This document shows positions 23,023 through 33,771 of a stretch of 64,000 bases of DNA, in pieces. The position numbers and the translations under genes are program-made. Below the pieces are notes generated by a model that saw nothing but the letters and a program-made list of their open reading frames with translations, did not search any database and was not told the origin of the DNA. The stretch is from Dugong dugon (lineage: Eukaryota > Chordata > Mammalia > Sirenia > Dugongidae): NCBI GenBank assembly GCA_030035585.1, contig CM057464.1:30025465-30089464 (forward strand), given 5' to 3'. Position 1 is the first letter of the stretch. Every line of letters begins with the position of its first letter.

Positions 23023-23073
23023 CTCAAACCAGTTGGAGTTGATTTTGACTCATGGCGACCCCATGTGAGGCCC
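23023..23073 (-). mobile_element. AfroSINE tail fragment
   Basis: 'aaaccagttggagttgattt' followed by 'tgactcatggcgaccccatg' is the reverse complement of an AfroSINE tail. Only about 50 bp remain. Confidence 0.6.
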
Positions 23074-23577
23074 TTCTAATCCTTCTAATTCATTAACTTG
23101 TGGTTTGTTTAGTAGTCAGCACTATTTAAGGAAAATAAAAAGAAAGAAAGAATGGAATTGAAATTCATAAATCATCCTAAGCTGTTGAGAAATTGGAAAA
23201 CTGATTGGGAAGACACAAGCAGAGAATACAGTGGAAAGCCATATATAATAAAAAGCAACATGTATGGTACTAACTGAAACTATTATTTGTAACACATTGA
23301 CAAAAGAATCAATGAAGTATAAATGAGGAAGATGTCAGAAGGATATAGAAAAAATTATGGACACGGGCAGAAGGTGTGCAGTCACAGAGGAAGTTGAGGT
23401 AAATGGATATCGCAATGTGTGCAGATGAAGCACAGAGCTGGGGATGTGTACAAGCCTGGTTGGAGGTCAGAAGAAGAATGTTCACAGGGGTTTAAACAGG
23501 GTATGGAGGAGATAATGTAGAATGGACTTATAAGAACCTGGTTCTCAATTTCCTCTTTAGTAAGGGGACCATAAGTT
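23074..23577. other. Unassigned sequence
   Basis: Half a kilobase without a recognised feature. Its right end supplies the target duplication of the next L1. Confidence 0.4.
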
Positions 23578-24522
23578 CTTTTTTTTTTTTTTAATTTCTA
23601 TTTTTTTAAGTTTTATTTTACTTCAGGTGAAGGCTTACAGAACAAATAGTTTCTCATGAAACACTAGTACACATATTGTTTTATGACATTGGTTAACAAC
23701 CCCACAGCATGTCAACCCTCTCCCTTCTCAACCTTTTTTTTTGTGTGTGTGTGTGAAAATATACATAGCTAAAGATACACCGTTTCAACAATTTCTACAT
23801 GCACAGTTCAGTGACATTGACTATACTCTTCCAATTGTGCTGCTATTCTCACTTTACATGAAGGCTTACAGAACAAAATAGTTTCTCATTTAACAGTTAG
23901 TACACATGTTGCCCTATGACGATGCTTAACAACCTCACAACACATTAACACTAACCTTACTCAGCCTTGGGTTCCCTATCACTGGCTTTCCTGTCCCCTC
24001 TGCCTTCTGGACCTTGTCACTGGACTGCTGTGCCTCATTAGTCCCATTTGGTTTTATGGGGCTATCCACTCCCTGGCTGAACGGTGAACCTCGGAAATGA
24101 CTTCACCTCTGAACTAAAAGTGTGTCTGGGGACCATTCTCTCGGGGTTTCTCCAGTCTTTTTTAGGCCAGTAAATCTGGTCTTTTTTTTGTGAGTTAGAA
24201 TTATGTTCTACATCCTTCTCCAGCTCTGTCCAGAGCCCTCTGTTGTGATCCTGGTCAGAGCAGTCAGTGGTGGTAGCCGGGCACCATCTAGCTGTACCGG
24301 ACTCAGTCTGGTGGAGGCCTTGGTAGGTGTGGTCCATTAGTCCTTTGGACTAATCTTTTCCTTGTATCCTGTTCTCTTCATTCTCCCTTGCTCCGGAAGG
24401 GATGAGACAGTGGAGTATCTTAGATGGCTGCTCACAGGCTTTTAAGACCCCAGACGCTACTCACCAAGGTAGAATGTAGAACATTGTCTTTATAAACTGC
24501 GTTATGCCAATTGAGCTAGGGA
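23578..24522 (-). mobile_element. L1 3' end, 5'-truncated, with two tail modules
   Basis: Inserted in reverse between duplications ggaccataagtt at 23566-23577 and 24523-24534. It contains only 3' UTR. The terminal module lies next to the poly(T) at 23581 onward. A second module (about 23855-24020) follows an internal A-rich/(GT)n joint at 23735-23757. Then comes the part equivalent to 'gactgctctgaccaggatca' in other copies. Truncated 5' at 24522, inside the 3' UTR. Confidence 0.85.
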
Positions 24523-24534
24523 GGACCATAAGTT

Positions 24535-25454
24535 TTATCATCCTAACTTGAACACTCTTAAGAGGGGGCACCATCAATAATTACTTTAGGACAACAGATG
24601 TAATTGGTACCATTTCAGGAAAACTGGAACGAATGTTCACCTGTTTATAAGGAGTGCATTTCTTTTCCTTGTAAATATGGACACTGAGGAACTGTAGGTA
24701 AGAAATACAAGGCTTTTATTCAAGTAGTAAAGGTGAAGCATGCTTTGCTATGTTCTGCTCTAAATTTGAGATCTCTCTTGGTCAGTTCCCCACAGACACA
24801 AACATATGATATGGCATTTGCTATGTAGCAGACATTTCCTGTGTGGGATTGCTAATTATACCTACGGGAACAGAAGACCTCCCTGAGAGTAGAAACATGA
24901 TGTGGTGAGAGTGATAAACTATTGAGCCAGACATACACATACAGCAGAAAGATGGAAAGAATCAAGGACTGTAAACAAATTCTAAAAACCACCTGACACT
25001 GCCAGATGGATCTCTTAGGTCCAGTTTCCTTGACATTTATGTGCTCAGCGCCTTTTCCTCTGAAATCTCTGCATTTGGCTAATGGTGGAGGATGTACAGC
25101 AATTTTGACCACTGCTGCATGCTTGGCTCATTGCAGCTGACATTCTTCTCCACCCAGATGTCCAATAGATTTTCAGCGCCTGAATGTGTAAAGGGAGCAC
25201 TGAAGATAAAGAGGCTCCCTGTTATCATGGAACTTTTCTTCTGGTAAGGATGTAAGTATGATCCTATGAAGACAAAGTTCAGATTGGTTGCATGTAAAAA
25301 AAAAAAAGAAAGAAATAAAAATAGTTTCCTGCCCTTGCTAATCTCTAGGTTATCTTTGAACTTTGGTTGCATGTAACAGGGTGATCCCCCCTTATCCAGG
25401 ACCATATAAACTACCTTATGTATTAATGGTTATAAAAATGGCAATAATAAAAAC
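24535..25454. other. Unassigned sequence
   Basis: About 0.9 kb. 'cttgctaatctctaggttat' at 25337-25356 recurs as 'attgctaatctccaggttat' near 27427, so a shared old interspersed repeat may underlie both. I cannot name it. Confidence 0.35.
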
Positions 25455-25915
25455 AATTACTCTTCATTGAGTGTCCATAATACATAAAGCACGGTGCAAG
25501 GGCCCATATATGCATTATTAATCCTTATAAAGATTAGGTAGGTATTATTGTTGCCATCAGGAGCCCTGGTGGTACAGTGGTTAAGTGTTCATTTGCCAAC
25601 TGAAATTTCAGCAGTTTGAACCCACCAGCCACTCTGCAGGAGAAAGATGTGGCAATTGCTTCCACAAAGATTACAGCTTTGGAAACTGTATGGGTCAGTT
25701 CTACTCTGTCCTATAGGGTTGTTTTGAGTCGGAATTGACTCAACGATAATGGGTTTGGTTTGGATTTGGTTTATTGTTGCCATCTCACAGATGAAAAATT
25801 ATCTCCACAGGGTAACGTGATGCTCACAACATCACAACATTGGTGAGTAATAGAGCTGGGATTCAAATTTGAGTCTTTCTGACTACAAAGTCCTCATACT
25901 TTTATTTGTGCCATG
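25455..25915 (+). repeat. MIR/MIR3-like relic, split by an AfroSINE
   Basis: The left part (25455-25558) has 'attaatccttataaagatta' and 'ggtaggtattattgttgcca'. The right part (25771-25915) has 'agagctgggattcaaatttg' followed by 'agtctttctgactacaaagt'. These are consecutive blocks of a MIR-type repeat. The AfroSINE at 25559-25770 sits between them. Confidence 0.55.
25559..25770 (+). mobile_element. AfroSINE, complete
   Basis: Head 'aggagccctggtggtacagt', B-box region 'gcagtttgaacccaccagcc', 'ggagaaagatgtggcaattg', 'tctactctgtcctatagggt' and tail '(gggttt)ggtttggattt'. A perfect 14-bp duplication, ttattgttgccatc, lies at 25545-25558 and 25771-25784. Confidence 0.9.
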
Positions 25916-26224
25916 TTTAGTTTTTCTGAGCCTCAATTTATTCATATGTAAAACAAGGGTGTGGAGATCTATTTCATGCGCTTGCAGTGAGGATTGCATA
26001 CAAAAATTTGTAAAAAATGCCTGATGCCATGATTAGGTTAGGCCTCCTACACCACTTTAGTGAGCATATCCCAAGACCAAACTACCCTGGTGGCATTACT
26101 CTTCGTGACTTTTCCACTTTTCCAATTGAAGCTTTGATCATGTCTTTAAAACATACCCCTTCCCACCACCACCCATGGTTCTGGCCCCAATGCCCATAAT
26201 AATAATCATGATTACTGATTATGA

Positions 26225-26475
26225 TAATACTATTAATAATACCATTAACAACAATAATTTGCCACTTACTATGTCCTGTAACTTTTACAAATATTATCTA
26301 GTTTAAGCAATCCCATGTGGCACTTTAGTTATCCTTATTTTAAAGGAGAGAAAACAGAGACGTAAGAGGTTCATGATTTGCCCAAGATCCCACGCTGATA
26401 AATGGCAGAGCCAGACTGCAATCCACAGCAGTCTGTCTCCAGACCCTGTGCTCTTCCTAACTATTCATCACTTAC
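26225..26475 (+). repeat. MIR-type relic
   Basis: 'aatttgccacttactatgtc', 'attatctagtttaagcaatc', 'gagaaaacagagacgtaaga', 'atttgcccaagatcccacgc' and 'gataaatggcagagccagac' follow the order of a MIR3/MIRb-like repeat. Confidence 0.55.
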
Positions 26476-27563
26476 TTCTATCCTCCATAGGCTAAGATAA
26501 TTCAAGGATCTCACAACATCTTATAAGGTTAAAACTTGCTTACACATACAGATACTCCTCAAGGTCAGACAATTAAAATAGGTTGGAATGATAGAAGGAT
26601 GGAAGAAAAATACTCCCTCCCCTAAATGTGTGCTTATTTAAGTAAGTCTAGGTCCACAGTCACAGAAGCCAGTTGAAAAGGAAATAAGAACTTTGAAGAC
26701 TTCAAAATTGCAACGGGGAGATCAGTAATGAGAAGATCTCATAGCACAGAGATATTGTGTGAAAAAAATCATACAAATAATTTTTTGCATGTGAAAATGG
26801 TAAGAACATACAAACAAAAAAAGAAAAAAAGAAACTAAGAGGACCACAGTGGAAGAAAAAGGAAGATAATTTGATACACATTAGAAGAACTGTTTGGGGA
26901 ACAGAAAGACAATGATGGACAATGGCCAAGTTCCAAAGCCATGAAATCAGGCAGGACACAGAAGAACCAGGGACTGCATGAACAGAAAAAGAAAACCTTT
27001 ATTTAGGAAAATTCTTTAGAAGAAAATCAGAAGTACTTCACACTCTGAATGTTCTAAGGTGCTGAGGAACATACTCTGGTCTGAACTTAGGAAAGGACCT
27101 GGAGACATCAGTAAAAAAATTAACAAGAGATTATATTTTCAATTACTGAAGAATTGAGAGAGACAAAGAAAATAACAAATGCTTCTGTAAACATTTATTA
27201 TTGTGCTAATCTATTTTATAGAAAGTTAACTGAGATAATATGTAACTATATAAATTTTCTCCAGAGTTCGCCATATTTTCATGAGGTCAATCTTGTCCAT
27301 GGTTATAGGCCTGCTGGCCACATCTCCATGGTGTCCACTTGTGGCAGATGCCCTTAGTCCAGTAGCCACCCAGTAACTTTTCACTCCCTGCGCCTCTCCA
27401 GCCTAGTTGTGATGATGGCTTCTTGCCATTGCTAATCTCCAGGTTATCTCCCTGTCCCCTGTTTGACACTAAGCAACTCTGATTATCTGGGGAAAAAATT
27501 CCCTGCATTCAATTCCCATTGTTGGAACAACTTAAAATGTTCCTTTGTTATGAAGGAAGTACA
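26476..27563. other. Unassigned sequence
   Basis: About 1.1 kb with purine-rich patches (26750-26870) but no recognised repeat or exon apart from the possible repeat relic near 27427. Confidence 0.4.
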
Positions 27564-28039
27564 TGCATTAGTTTCCTAGGGCTGCAGCAATCAATTTCCG
27601 TAGACTAGGAGGCTTAAAACAGCACATATTAATTTTCTCACAGTTCAGAAGCTCAGAATCTCAAAATCACAGTTTCTGCAAGGTTATTTCCTTTTGAAGC
27701 TGTGAGAGAGAATCTGTTCCATGCCTATTTCCTAGATTCTGGTGATTGCTAGTAATCCTTGGCATTCCTTGACTTGTGGACACATTACTCTTAGTCTCTT
27801 CACTCATCTTCACACAATCTTCTCCTGGTTCCCTGTATCTCAACTTTCTCTATTCTTTCTCTTATAAGGGTACCAGTCATTGGATTTAGGGCCTGCCCTA
27901 AATCCAGGATGATTTCATCTTGAGATCCTTGACTTAATTACATCTGTAAAGACCCTAATTCCAAATAAAGTTACATTCACAAGTACAAGGGGTTAGGACT
28001 TTGACATGTATTTTTGGGGCTACTATTCAACCCACTACA
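27564..28039 (-). mobile_element. MLT1 LTR (ERVL-MaLR), old
   Basis: A fossil LTR in reverse, from 'tgcattagtttcctagggct' to 'ctattcaacccactaca'. It passes through 'ggaggcttaaaacagcacat', 'gtgagagagaatctgttcca', 'ggcattccttgacttgtgga', 'taagggtaccagtcattgga' and 'ccaaataaagttacattcac'. This order is diagnostic of MLT1. It is diverged, solo, and predates the placental orders. Confidence 0.88.
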
Positions 28040-28154
28040 TTAGATTTTCCTCTGCTTTTCTGTTTAGACCCTAAAAGATACAAAATAGTCCCTACTTTCA
28101 CATTAGATCAGTGGTTTCACTAGAACTTTCTGGGATGATGGAAATGTCTTATAT

Positions 28155-28325
28155 CTACACTGTCCAATATGGTAGCTATTAACCACATGTGGCTATTGAG
28201 TACTTGAAATGTGGCTAGTGCAACTGAGGAACTGAATTTTAAAATTTATTTTATTTTAATTAATTTAAATTTAAATAGCTACTTGTACCTGGCAGTCACT
28301 GTATTTGACAGCATAGTTCTATAGG
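28155..28325. repeat. MER58-like hAT-Charlie MITE relic
   Basis: 'ctacactgtccaatatggta' at the left and 'tatttgacagcatag' at the right are inverted terminal repeats. Between them is 'accacatgtggctattgagt' followed by 'acttgaaatgtggctagtgc'. This is a known mammalian hAT-type non-autonomous element; the exact family name is from memory. Confidence 0.6.
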
Positions 28326-28645
28326 GAAAAATTGACAAACACCACTAACTATAATTCAGAATGATGAGCCCTATGAGAGTGGACACTTGGGGAAAGTGGA
28401 GTCGGTGATAGAGCCACAGAAGACAGGGCATATGAGGGAAGCTTTGCCCAGTTGGAAAGGTGCTTTCAGCTATCAAAACAGCATGCACAAAGGCACATCA
28501 CATGTAGAGCATAGCGTCCCTGGAAGAAGTGAGGCTGCAGAGGTGATTTGTTGATAACTCAGTCACTACATGCACTTTGTTCATGATGTAAAGCAGGAGT
28601 GAAATGTTCATACTTAATTTTGAAAGGTAGCCCTACCTGGAAGTA
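28326..28645. other. Unassigned sequence
   Basis: Short stretch, nothing recognised. If the exon at 29216-29377 is terminal and real, this and 28860-29215 would be its 3' UTR or downstream flank. Confidence 0.35.
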
Positions 28646-28845
28646 AAGGAGCCCTGGTAAAGCAATGGTTAAGTGGGTATTAATTGAAAAGTTGGCTGTC
28701 TGAGCCCATATAGCAGCTGCACAGGAGAAAGACCTGGTGATCTGCTTCCATAAAGATTACAACCAAGAAAATTCTATGAGGCAGTTCTGTCACATAGGGT
28801 CACTGTGAGTTGGAATTGACTCAATAACACTCAACAACAACAATA
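28646..28845 (+). mobile_element. AfroSINE, complete
   Basis: Head 'ggagccctggtaaagcaatg', 'ggagaaagacctggtgatct', and tail 'agggtcactgtgagttggaa' followed by 'ttgactcaataacactcaacaacaac'. A perfect 11-bp duplication, acctggaagta, lies at 28635-28645 and 28846-28856. Its CAA-rich tail is closest to the RTE 3' end. Confidence 0.88.
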
Positions 28846-29215
28846 ACCTGGAAGTAGAAGAGAGGATGATTTGGAGGAGGGAGTGCCCAGAACAGTTTCC
28901 TGCTGTAATTCTCCATTCAGAATCTCAGCAATCATGTATGGCAAGCACTACAATTATATTAGTTTGAGAGATAAGGAAATTGCACTGAGTTTACCTAAGA
29001 AAATCATGTACATGTTAGGGTTCTATATGTACGAGCTAGTTAGTAAAGGCATTCTATTCTGTACAGCATTAAAGCCTTAAAAAAAAAAAAAATCTCTTTG
29101 CTAGTTTCCTAGGCAGGCTAAGGCATTACATAACATGTAAAAAAAAAAAAGGAATGAAAATGTCCCCTATGGAAGTTCACCTTCACCCAGAATCTTTGAG
29201 AGATGACTAAGCTAT

Positions 29216-29377
29216 CTATCTTTCAGCTGTAGACCCTTTGGATTTGGTGACAGCAGTAATTCCTCTCTGGTAATTCTTGGCTAATGCGTTAGCATTCACA
29301 GTAATTTCTGCCGTTAGGAAAGCTCCACTGTGCACCATGATGGTTTCTGCTCTGTAGTTGTAGGGATCCTCATTAAT
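29216..29377 (-). CDS. Candidate terminal coding exon of an unidentified host gene
   Basis: On the minus strand a 3' splice site (tattcttttag, ending at 29378) is followed by 53 open codons and TAG (stop 29216-29218). The peptide begins INEDPYNYRAETIMVHSGAF, continues LTAEITVNANALAKNYQRGI and ends TAVTKSKGSTAER. The stretch is not repetitive, has mixed codon use including CpG codons (ACG, AAC-GCA), and lies in the least repeat-dense part of the window. I do not recognise the protein family. It is polar, has no membrane segment, and could form a short beta-rich then basic tail. Upstream exons would lie at higher coordinates, and none was identified. The open frame could still be chance (53 codons is not long), so this is a candidate only. 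Confidence 0.4.
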   Translation of the reverse strand: MNEDPYNYRAETIMVHSGAFLTAEITVNANALAKNYQRGITAVTKSKGSTAER

Positions 29378-29388
29378 CTAAAAGAATA
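29378..29388 (-). promoter_or_regulatory. Candidate splice acceptor
   Basis: The complement reads tattcttttag, a short pyrimidine tract ending in AG directly before ATTAATGAGG. 'tcataat' just upstream could serve as a branch point. It is tied to the exon candidate above and has no independent support. Confidence 0.35.
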
Positions 29389-29899
29389 TTATGACATTGT
29401 GGGTTTACAGGACAGATAATTCTTGATTGACAGAATAAAGGCCCAAATTATGCTGCTTTTGCTGATGACAGGTACAGAGATCTTTTTTTTTTTTTTTTTA
29501 CTTCTTGCAAAATTAGGATTTAGCAGCTGTAAGAAAATTCCTTGTATAATGAAAATGGTTGGTGTTCAAACACAACTAATTCCAGACCTGCTTTGAGGAA
29601 ATCTTTTATTTCAAGAAGTGATTAAAATTTCAAATCTGTTTTCTGGTGGCAATTTTATTGAAAAACCTGCATTTAAAGCAGACTTTTAAAAAATGCATGA
29701 GGTGCACTTAGCCCGAACGCACCATGTTAGATGCTGCTGCCTGGAATCTGAAAGCTCACAGAATTTTACAGACTTCCCTGGACAGTCTCCAAGACATGTT
29801 TGACATACATTAATTTTTTAATACTCATTTCTTCTTGATGAGAAAGAATTGACTTTGGAGGGTAGGTTCTTCTTTGTTATTAAGTAGGTAAAGACTTTA
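29389..29899. other. Unassigned, probably intronic if the exon is real
   Basis: Contains a T18-like run at 29483-29499 and otherwise nothing recognised. Confidence 0.35.
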
Positions 29900-30062
29900 C
29901 TTTTTCTTTTTTAACTGAGAAAAGGAAAAAAAGATAAGACTTACAACTTAGACAAAATAGATAGCAGAAAGACTTCTCTCTACTTTTTTTTTTAACTGAG
30001 AAAAGGAAAGAAAGATAAGACTTACAACTTAGACAAAATAGATAGCAAAAAAACTTCTCTCT
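29900..30062. repeat. 81-bp tandem duplication
   Basis: Two adjacent copies, each holding 'aactgagaaaaggaaaraaa' (at 29913 and 29994) and 'gataagacttacaacttaga' and ending 'acttctctcta'. They differ at only a few positions, so the duplication is recent. No target-site or transposon signature is present. Confidence 0.85.
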
Positions 30063-30294
30063 AGTATCTTCCCTCTGTATATAAGCTATCACCTATTTAG
30101 GTCTCATAGATGATTTACTCTGTATAACAGTCTTCAAAATTTAGACCTGCTCTGTTTCTATCAGAGAAGAAAGTGAAGTCCAGAAAGATCAAAGTGACTT
30201 TTTCAAGATCACATAGATTTTTGGTGACAGATCTAGAGAAGAATTAAGCCCTGTTTTCCTCTTTTTCAGTTCAGTGATTTTTTTCCTACAACAT

Positions 30295-30640
30295 CATGCT
30301 GAATTAAATCAATAAATATTTATTTAATATCTACTCGGTGCCTGTTATTTGCTAGACATCAGACATGGCTTTTGACACCAAGAAGTTTGCAACTGTTTTT
30401 TGGAAAAAGAAGCTGGCGTACATGTAATTATCTTTAAATAGTGGTAACAACACTAATAACTTTACAGATACAATGTCACTTAATCATTAACAATGACCTT
30501 AGGTGATGAGTACAGTCATTAGCAACAGTTTAGGCATAAGGAAACAAACAGAAGAAGGTCAGAAAGTAAGTGATGGTATTGGCACTCATATCCAGGCCAT
30601 ATGACTATAGAGCTCAAACACTTAACCTTTACTGTCTTCT
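30295..30640 (+). repeat. L2/MIR-type relics
   Basis: 'aataaatatttatttaatat' followed by 'ctactcggtgcctgttattt' (L2-end-like), then 'aatgaccttaggtgatgagt' and '...ggcactcatatccaggccat', which resembles MIR-type blocks. Very diverged. Confidence 0.4.
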
Positions 30641-31843
30641 GACAGCAGGTGTAATATGGAGTCAGAGAGGGAAGATAACAGTCTAAGCTGGAATTGGAGA
30701 AATGGCACAAGTGCAAAGGACTTGAGCAGAGCCTTGGAGGTGGAAAGGATTTAGATAGGCAGCAGAGAAGAGGAGTATATTTTTTGTTGGGAGAATAGAA
30801 TGATGCTATATGAGTTGCATGATATTTTGGGGGAGATGGGGAGTGCAGAGGATAGTAATATACAATAGATTGGGCAAGGCACAGTGTCTCAACTATATTA
30901 ACAATATGCTGATAATTGGAAACAACATCCCTCTCATACACATCTATGTATTTCTGCTCAGGGATGTGTGATTCTGTTAACCTTTTCTCATTACTTATCA
31001 ACTCAAGTGGAATTTGTTGCAATTAATGACCTGTCAGGATTTCGGTGGTTGGTGGTCAACCCTATCTCTCTCCCTGACAGAACATATGGAAATGAGGAGT
31101 TGCGCCCCTTATCTACGGAGCTGATGTGACCTCGCCATATGGACACATTTCCTCAGAATAAAGTCTTGAGAAACTTTGTTGAATTTTACATACTCTGAGT
31201 ACTGTCAGAGGAAGCCTCTAATTGGCAAGGCATCTAAGAATAGGTGCCCTTTTGCAATTCCAAAAGCATTTCATTCTCTAGTGAGAAGGTCAAAAATGTT
31301 CTCCCTTACCAGTGAATAGGTATTGTGTTGACAGCTCCTGATGCCATTGGTAATGTATTAAATTAGTTTCCATCAAACTCTGCATAGTGGAAAATATGAC
31401 TCAAGGTGGACACTATGTACACTCCAAAGAAGCATGCTCTGGGGAAAACTAACATCCTAACCAACACTGCATAGTTGATCTCATGCCCTAGCTCATTGGA
31501 GGATTTTCTTTCCAAAGTGATCAATCTTCTTGTAACTAGTCATCATCCTCTTGTTGTCACACATCCCACACCTTGGATCACTGTTCCAAAGAAAAAGAGA
31601 TAAGTGAGTTTTCTGCTTTCCATGAGCTTTAAGAGCTCACGTTTTACCCTATAAACTGCATGCAGTCTTTTAAAATTAAAAAAAAAAGTTACTTGTTTTT
31701 ATGACAGTGACACATGATCTCTGATTCAAGCAATATATAAAAATACAAATAAAGAAAGCAATAACTTACTCAATATTTCTAGAAGGCAACCATTGTTAAT
31801 ATATTATCATATATAGAGAGTTTTGTTACCTCTCTATCAGGCG
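30641..31843. other. Unassigned sequence
   Basis: About 1.2 kb. Open frame 30519-31022 (minus, 167 codons) has no family signature and overlaps old repeats; I do not call it. Confidence 0.4.
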
Positions 31844-32003
31844 AGAAGCCCTGGTGGTGCAGTGGTTAAGCATTCAGCTGCTAAATGAAAAGGTCGTCAG
31901 TTCAAATCCACCAGCCACTCCTTGCAAACCCTATGGGGCCATTCTACTCTGTCCTATAGAGTCACTATGAGTAGGGATCAACTCCATGGTAATGGGTTTT
32001 TGG
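31844..32003 (+). mobile_element. AfroSINE with internal deletion
   Basis: Head 'agaagccctggtggtgcagt' and B-box region 'cagttcaaatccaccagcca', then a jump from 'cactcc' straight to 'ttgcaaaccctatggggcca'. The 'ggagaaagatgtgg' block and about 50 bases are missing. Duplication tctatcaggYg at 31833-31843 and 32004-32014. Confidence 0.85.
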
Positions 32004-32014
32004 TCTATCAGGTG

Positions 32015-32479
32015 GATATATAGACAAAAATATTTTAAAAATAAATAACACTATACTTTCTTTTAAAAAAACAAGGCAGCATATTTTAGCCTACTAGCGT
32101 TTAGACGAAAAAGTAGGTATAGTAAAAGGGCTAGAATCTCTGAATTTCCGATGAACGTTGTTATTTTACCATTTCTTTTTGCTAAAGGAGACTTTATTTC
32201 TATACAGTCTTTCTAAAGATAAATAATTATAAAAAACATTTAAAAATTGAAATCATGTTATTTTTTAACTATATAATTCAGTTTCATTTAGTAGAAATTA
32301 AGGAAAAATTATAGCATGGTGATATTAGCACTTTTGTATTTGTAAAATTTATATTCTATTCTATAATCATAATTCCTACACTTGTTTAGTGCTGATTTTA
32401 TAGCTTAAAGGATTAATGTTTCCCACCAGTTTCTCACTTCCGGTGTTCTTTATATTTGATTTAGCTATTGCTAAAGCAA
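32015..32479. other. Unassigned AT-rich sequence
   Basis: Strongly AT-rich with no recognised element. Confidence 0.4.
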
Positions 32480-32880
32480 CATTGTGATAAATGGAGAAAA
32501 GATTGAAGTTGTTAAGGATTTCATTTTACCTGGATCCACAATCAACACCCATGGAAACAGCAGCCAAGAAATCAAACAATGCATTGCATTGGGCAAAGCT
32601 GCTGCAAAAGACCTTTTTAAGTGTTAAAAAGCGAAGATGTCACTTTAAGGACTAAGGTGTGTCTGACCCAAGCCATGGTGCTTTCAGTCACCTCATATGC
32701 ATGTGAAAGCTATGCATTGAATAAGAAAGGCTGAAGAAGAATTGATGCCTTTGAGTGTTGGTGAAAAATGTTGAATATACAATGCCAAAAGGATGAACAA
32801 ATCTGTCTTGGAGGAAGTCCAACCATAATGCTCCTTAGAAGCAAGAATGGGGAAACTACGTCTCGCATACTTTGGACATG
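32480..32880 (+). mobile_element. RTE LINE fragment
   Basis: 'aaatggagaaaagattgaag' through 'caatcaacacccatggaaac', 'aagccatggtgctttcagtc' and 'tctcgcatactttggacatg' follows the RTE RT-to-C-terminal order on the plus strand. It is cut at 32880, where the expected next RTE sequence (MRTDQSLEKD block) is replaced by L1 sequence. Confidence 0.8.
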
Positions 32881-33771
32881 TTAACAAACCCATATTTGAG
32901 AGATAGTTTTGCTGGATAGATAATTCTTGGCTGGCAGTTTTTTTTCCTTCAAGGCTTTCTGTATGTCATCCCATTGCCTTCTTGCCTGCATCGTTTCTAC
33001 TGAGTAGTCCAAGCTTGTTCTTATTGACTCTCCTTTGTAGATGACTTTTCGTTTACCCCTAACCACTCTTAAAATTCTCTCTTTATCTTTGGTTTTGGCA
33101 AGTTTGATTATGTCTTGGTGACTTTCTTTTGGGATCTACCTTACGTGGGGTTCGATGAACATTTTGGATAGGTATCTTCACATCTTTCACGATATCAGGG
33201 AAGTTTTCTGCCAACAAATCTTCAACATTTCTCTTTGCATTTTCTGCCCACTCCCCATACTGGTACTCCAGTCACTCATAGATTATTCCTCTTGATAGAG
33301 TCCCACATAATTCTTAGGGTTTCTTCATTTTTTTTAAATCCTTTTATCTGATTTTTCCTCAAATAAGCTGGTGTCAAGTGCTTTGTCTTCAATCTCACTA
33401 ATTCTGACTTCCATTGCCTCAATTCTGCTCCTATGACTTTCTATTGAGTTGTCCAATTCTGAAATTTTATTGTTAATCTTCTGGATTTCTGATTGCTGTC
33501 TCTCTATGGATTCTTGCAGCCTGTTAAATTTGTCATTATGCTTTTCTCTAATCTTTTTAATTTCCTCTATTGTGTGTTCTGCATTTTGATTAATTTCCTT
33601 CCTAATATCTTGAAGAGTTCTGTATATTAATCTTTTCTATTCTGCCTCTGGTAATTCCAAGAAATTTTCCACCTCTGGAAAATGTCTAGATTCTTTATTC
33701 TGGGAGCTTGCTGAAACCATCATGGATTGTCTCTTTATGTGATTTGATATTGACTGTTGTCTCTGAGCCAT
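32881..33771 (-). pseudogene. L1 ORF1 remnant, cut
   Basis: Starts with MAQRQQSIS-type residues at 33771 downward. The C-terminal domain opening is readable at 32881-33066 (VRGKRKVIYKGESIRTSLDY, then SVETMQARRQWDDIQKALKE). The last part is missing because of the junction at 32881. Broken by several frameshifts. Confidence 0.7.

Noticed and set aside
25337-25405. Pair of similar segments (near 25340 and 27427) as a new element
   Set aside because: Only a short block ('gctaatctcyaggttatct') is clearly shared. It could be an old repeat, but the evidence is too weak for a call.
26017-26199. Small open frame starting MPDAMIRLGLLHHFSEHI
   Set aside because: Sixty codons, no splice sites or family signature, and old repeats on both sides. 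Chance is sufficient.
30519-31022. 167-codon minus-strand open frame
   Set aside because: It overlaps L2/MIR-type relics, has biased composition, and has no recognisable domain.
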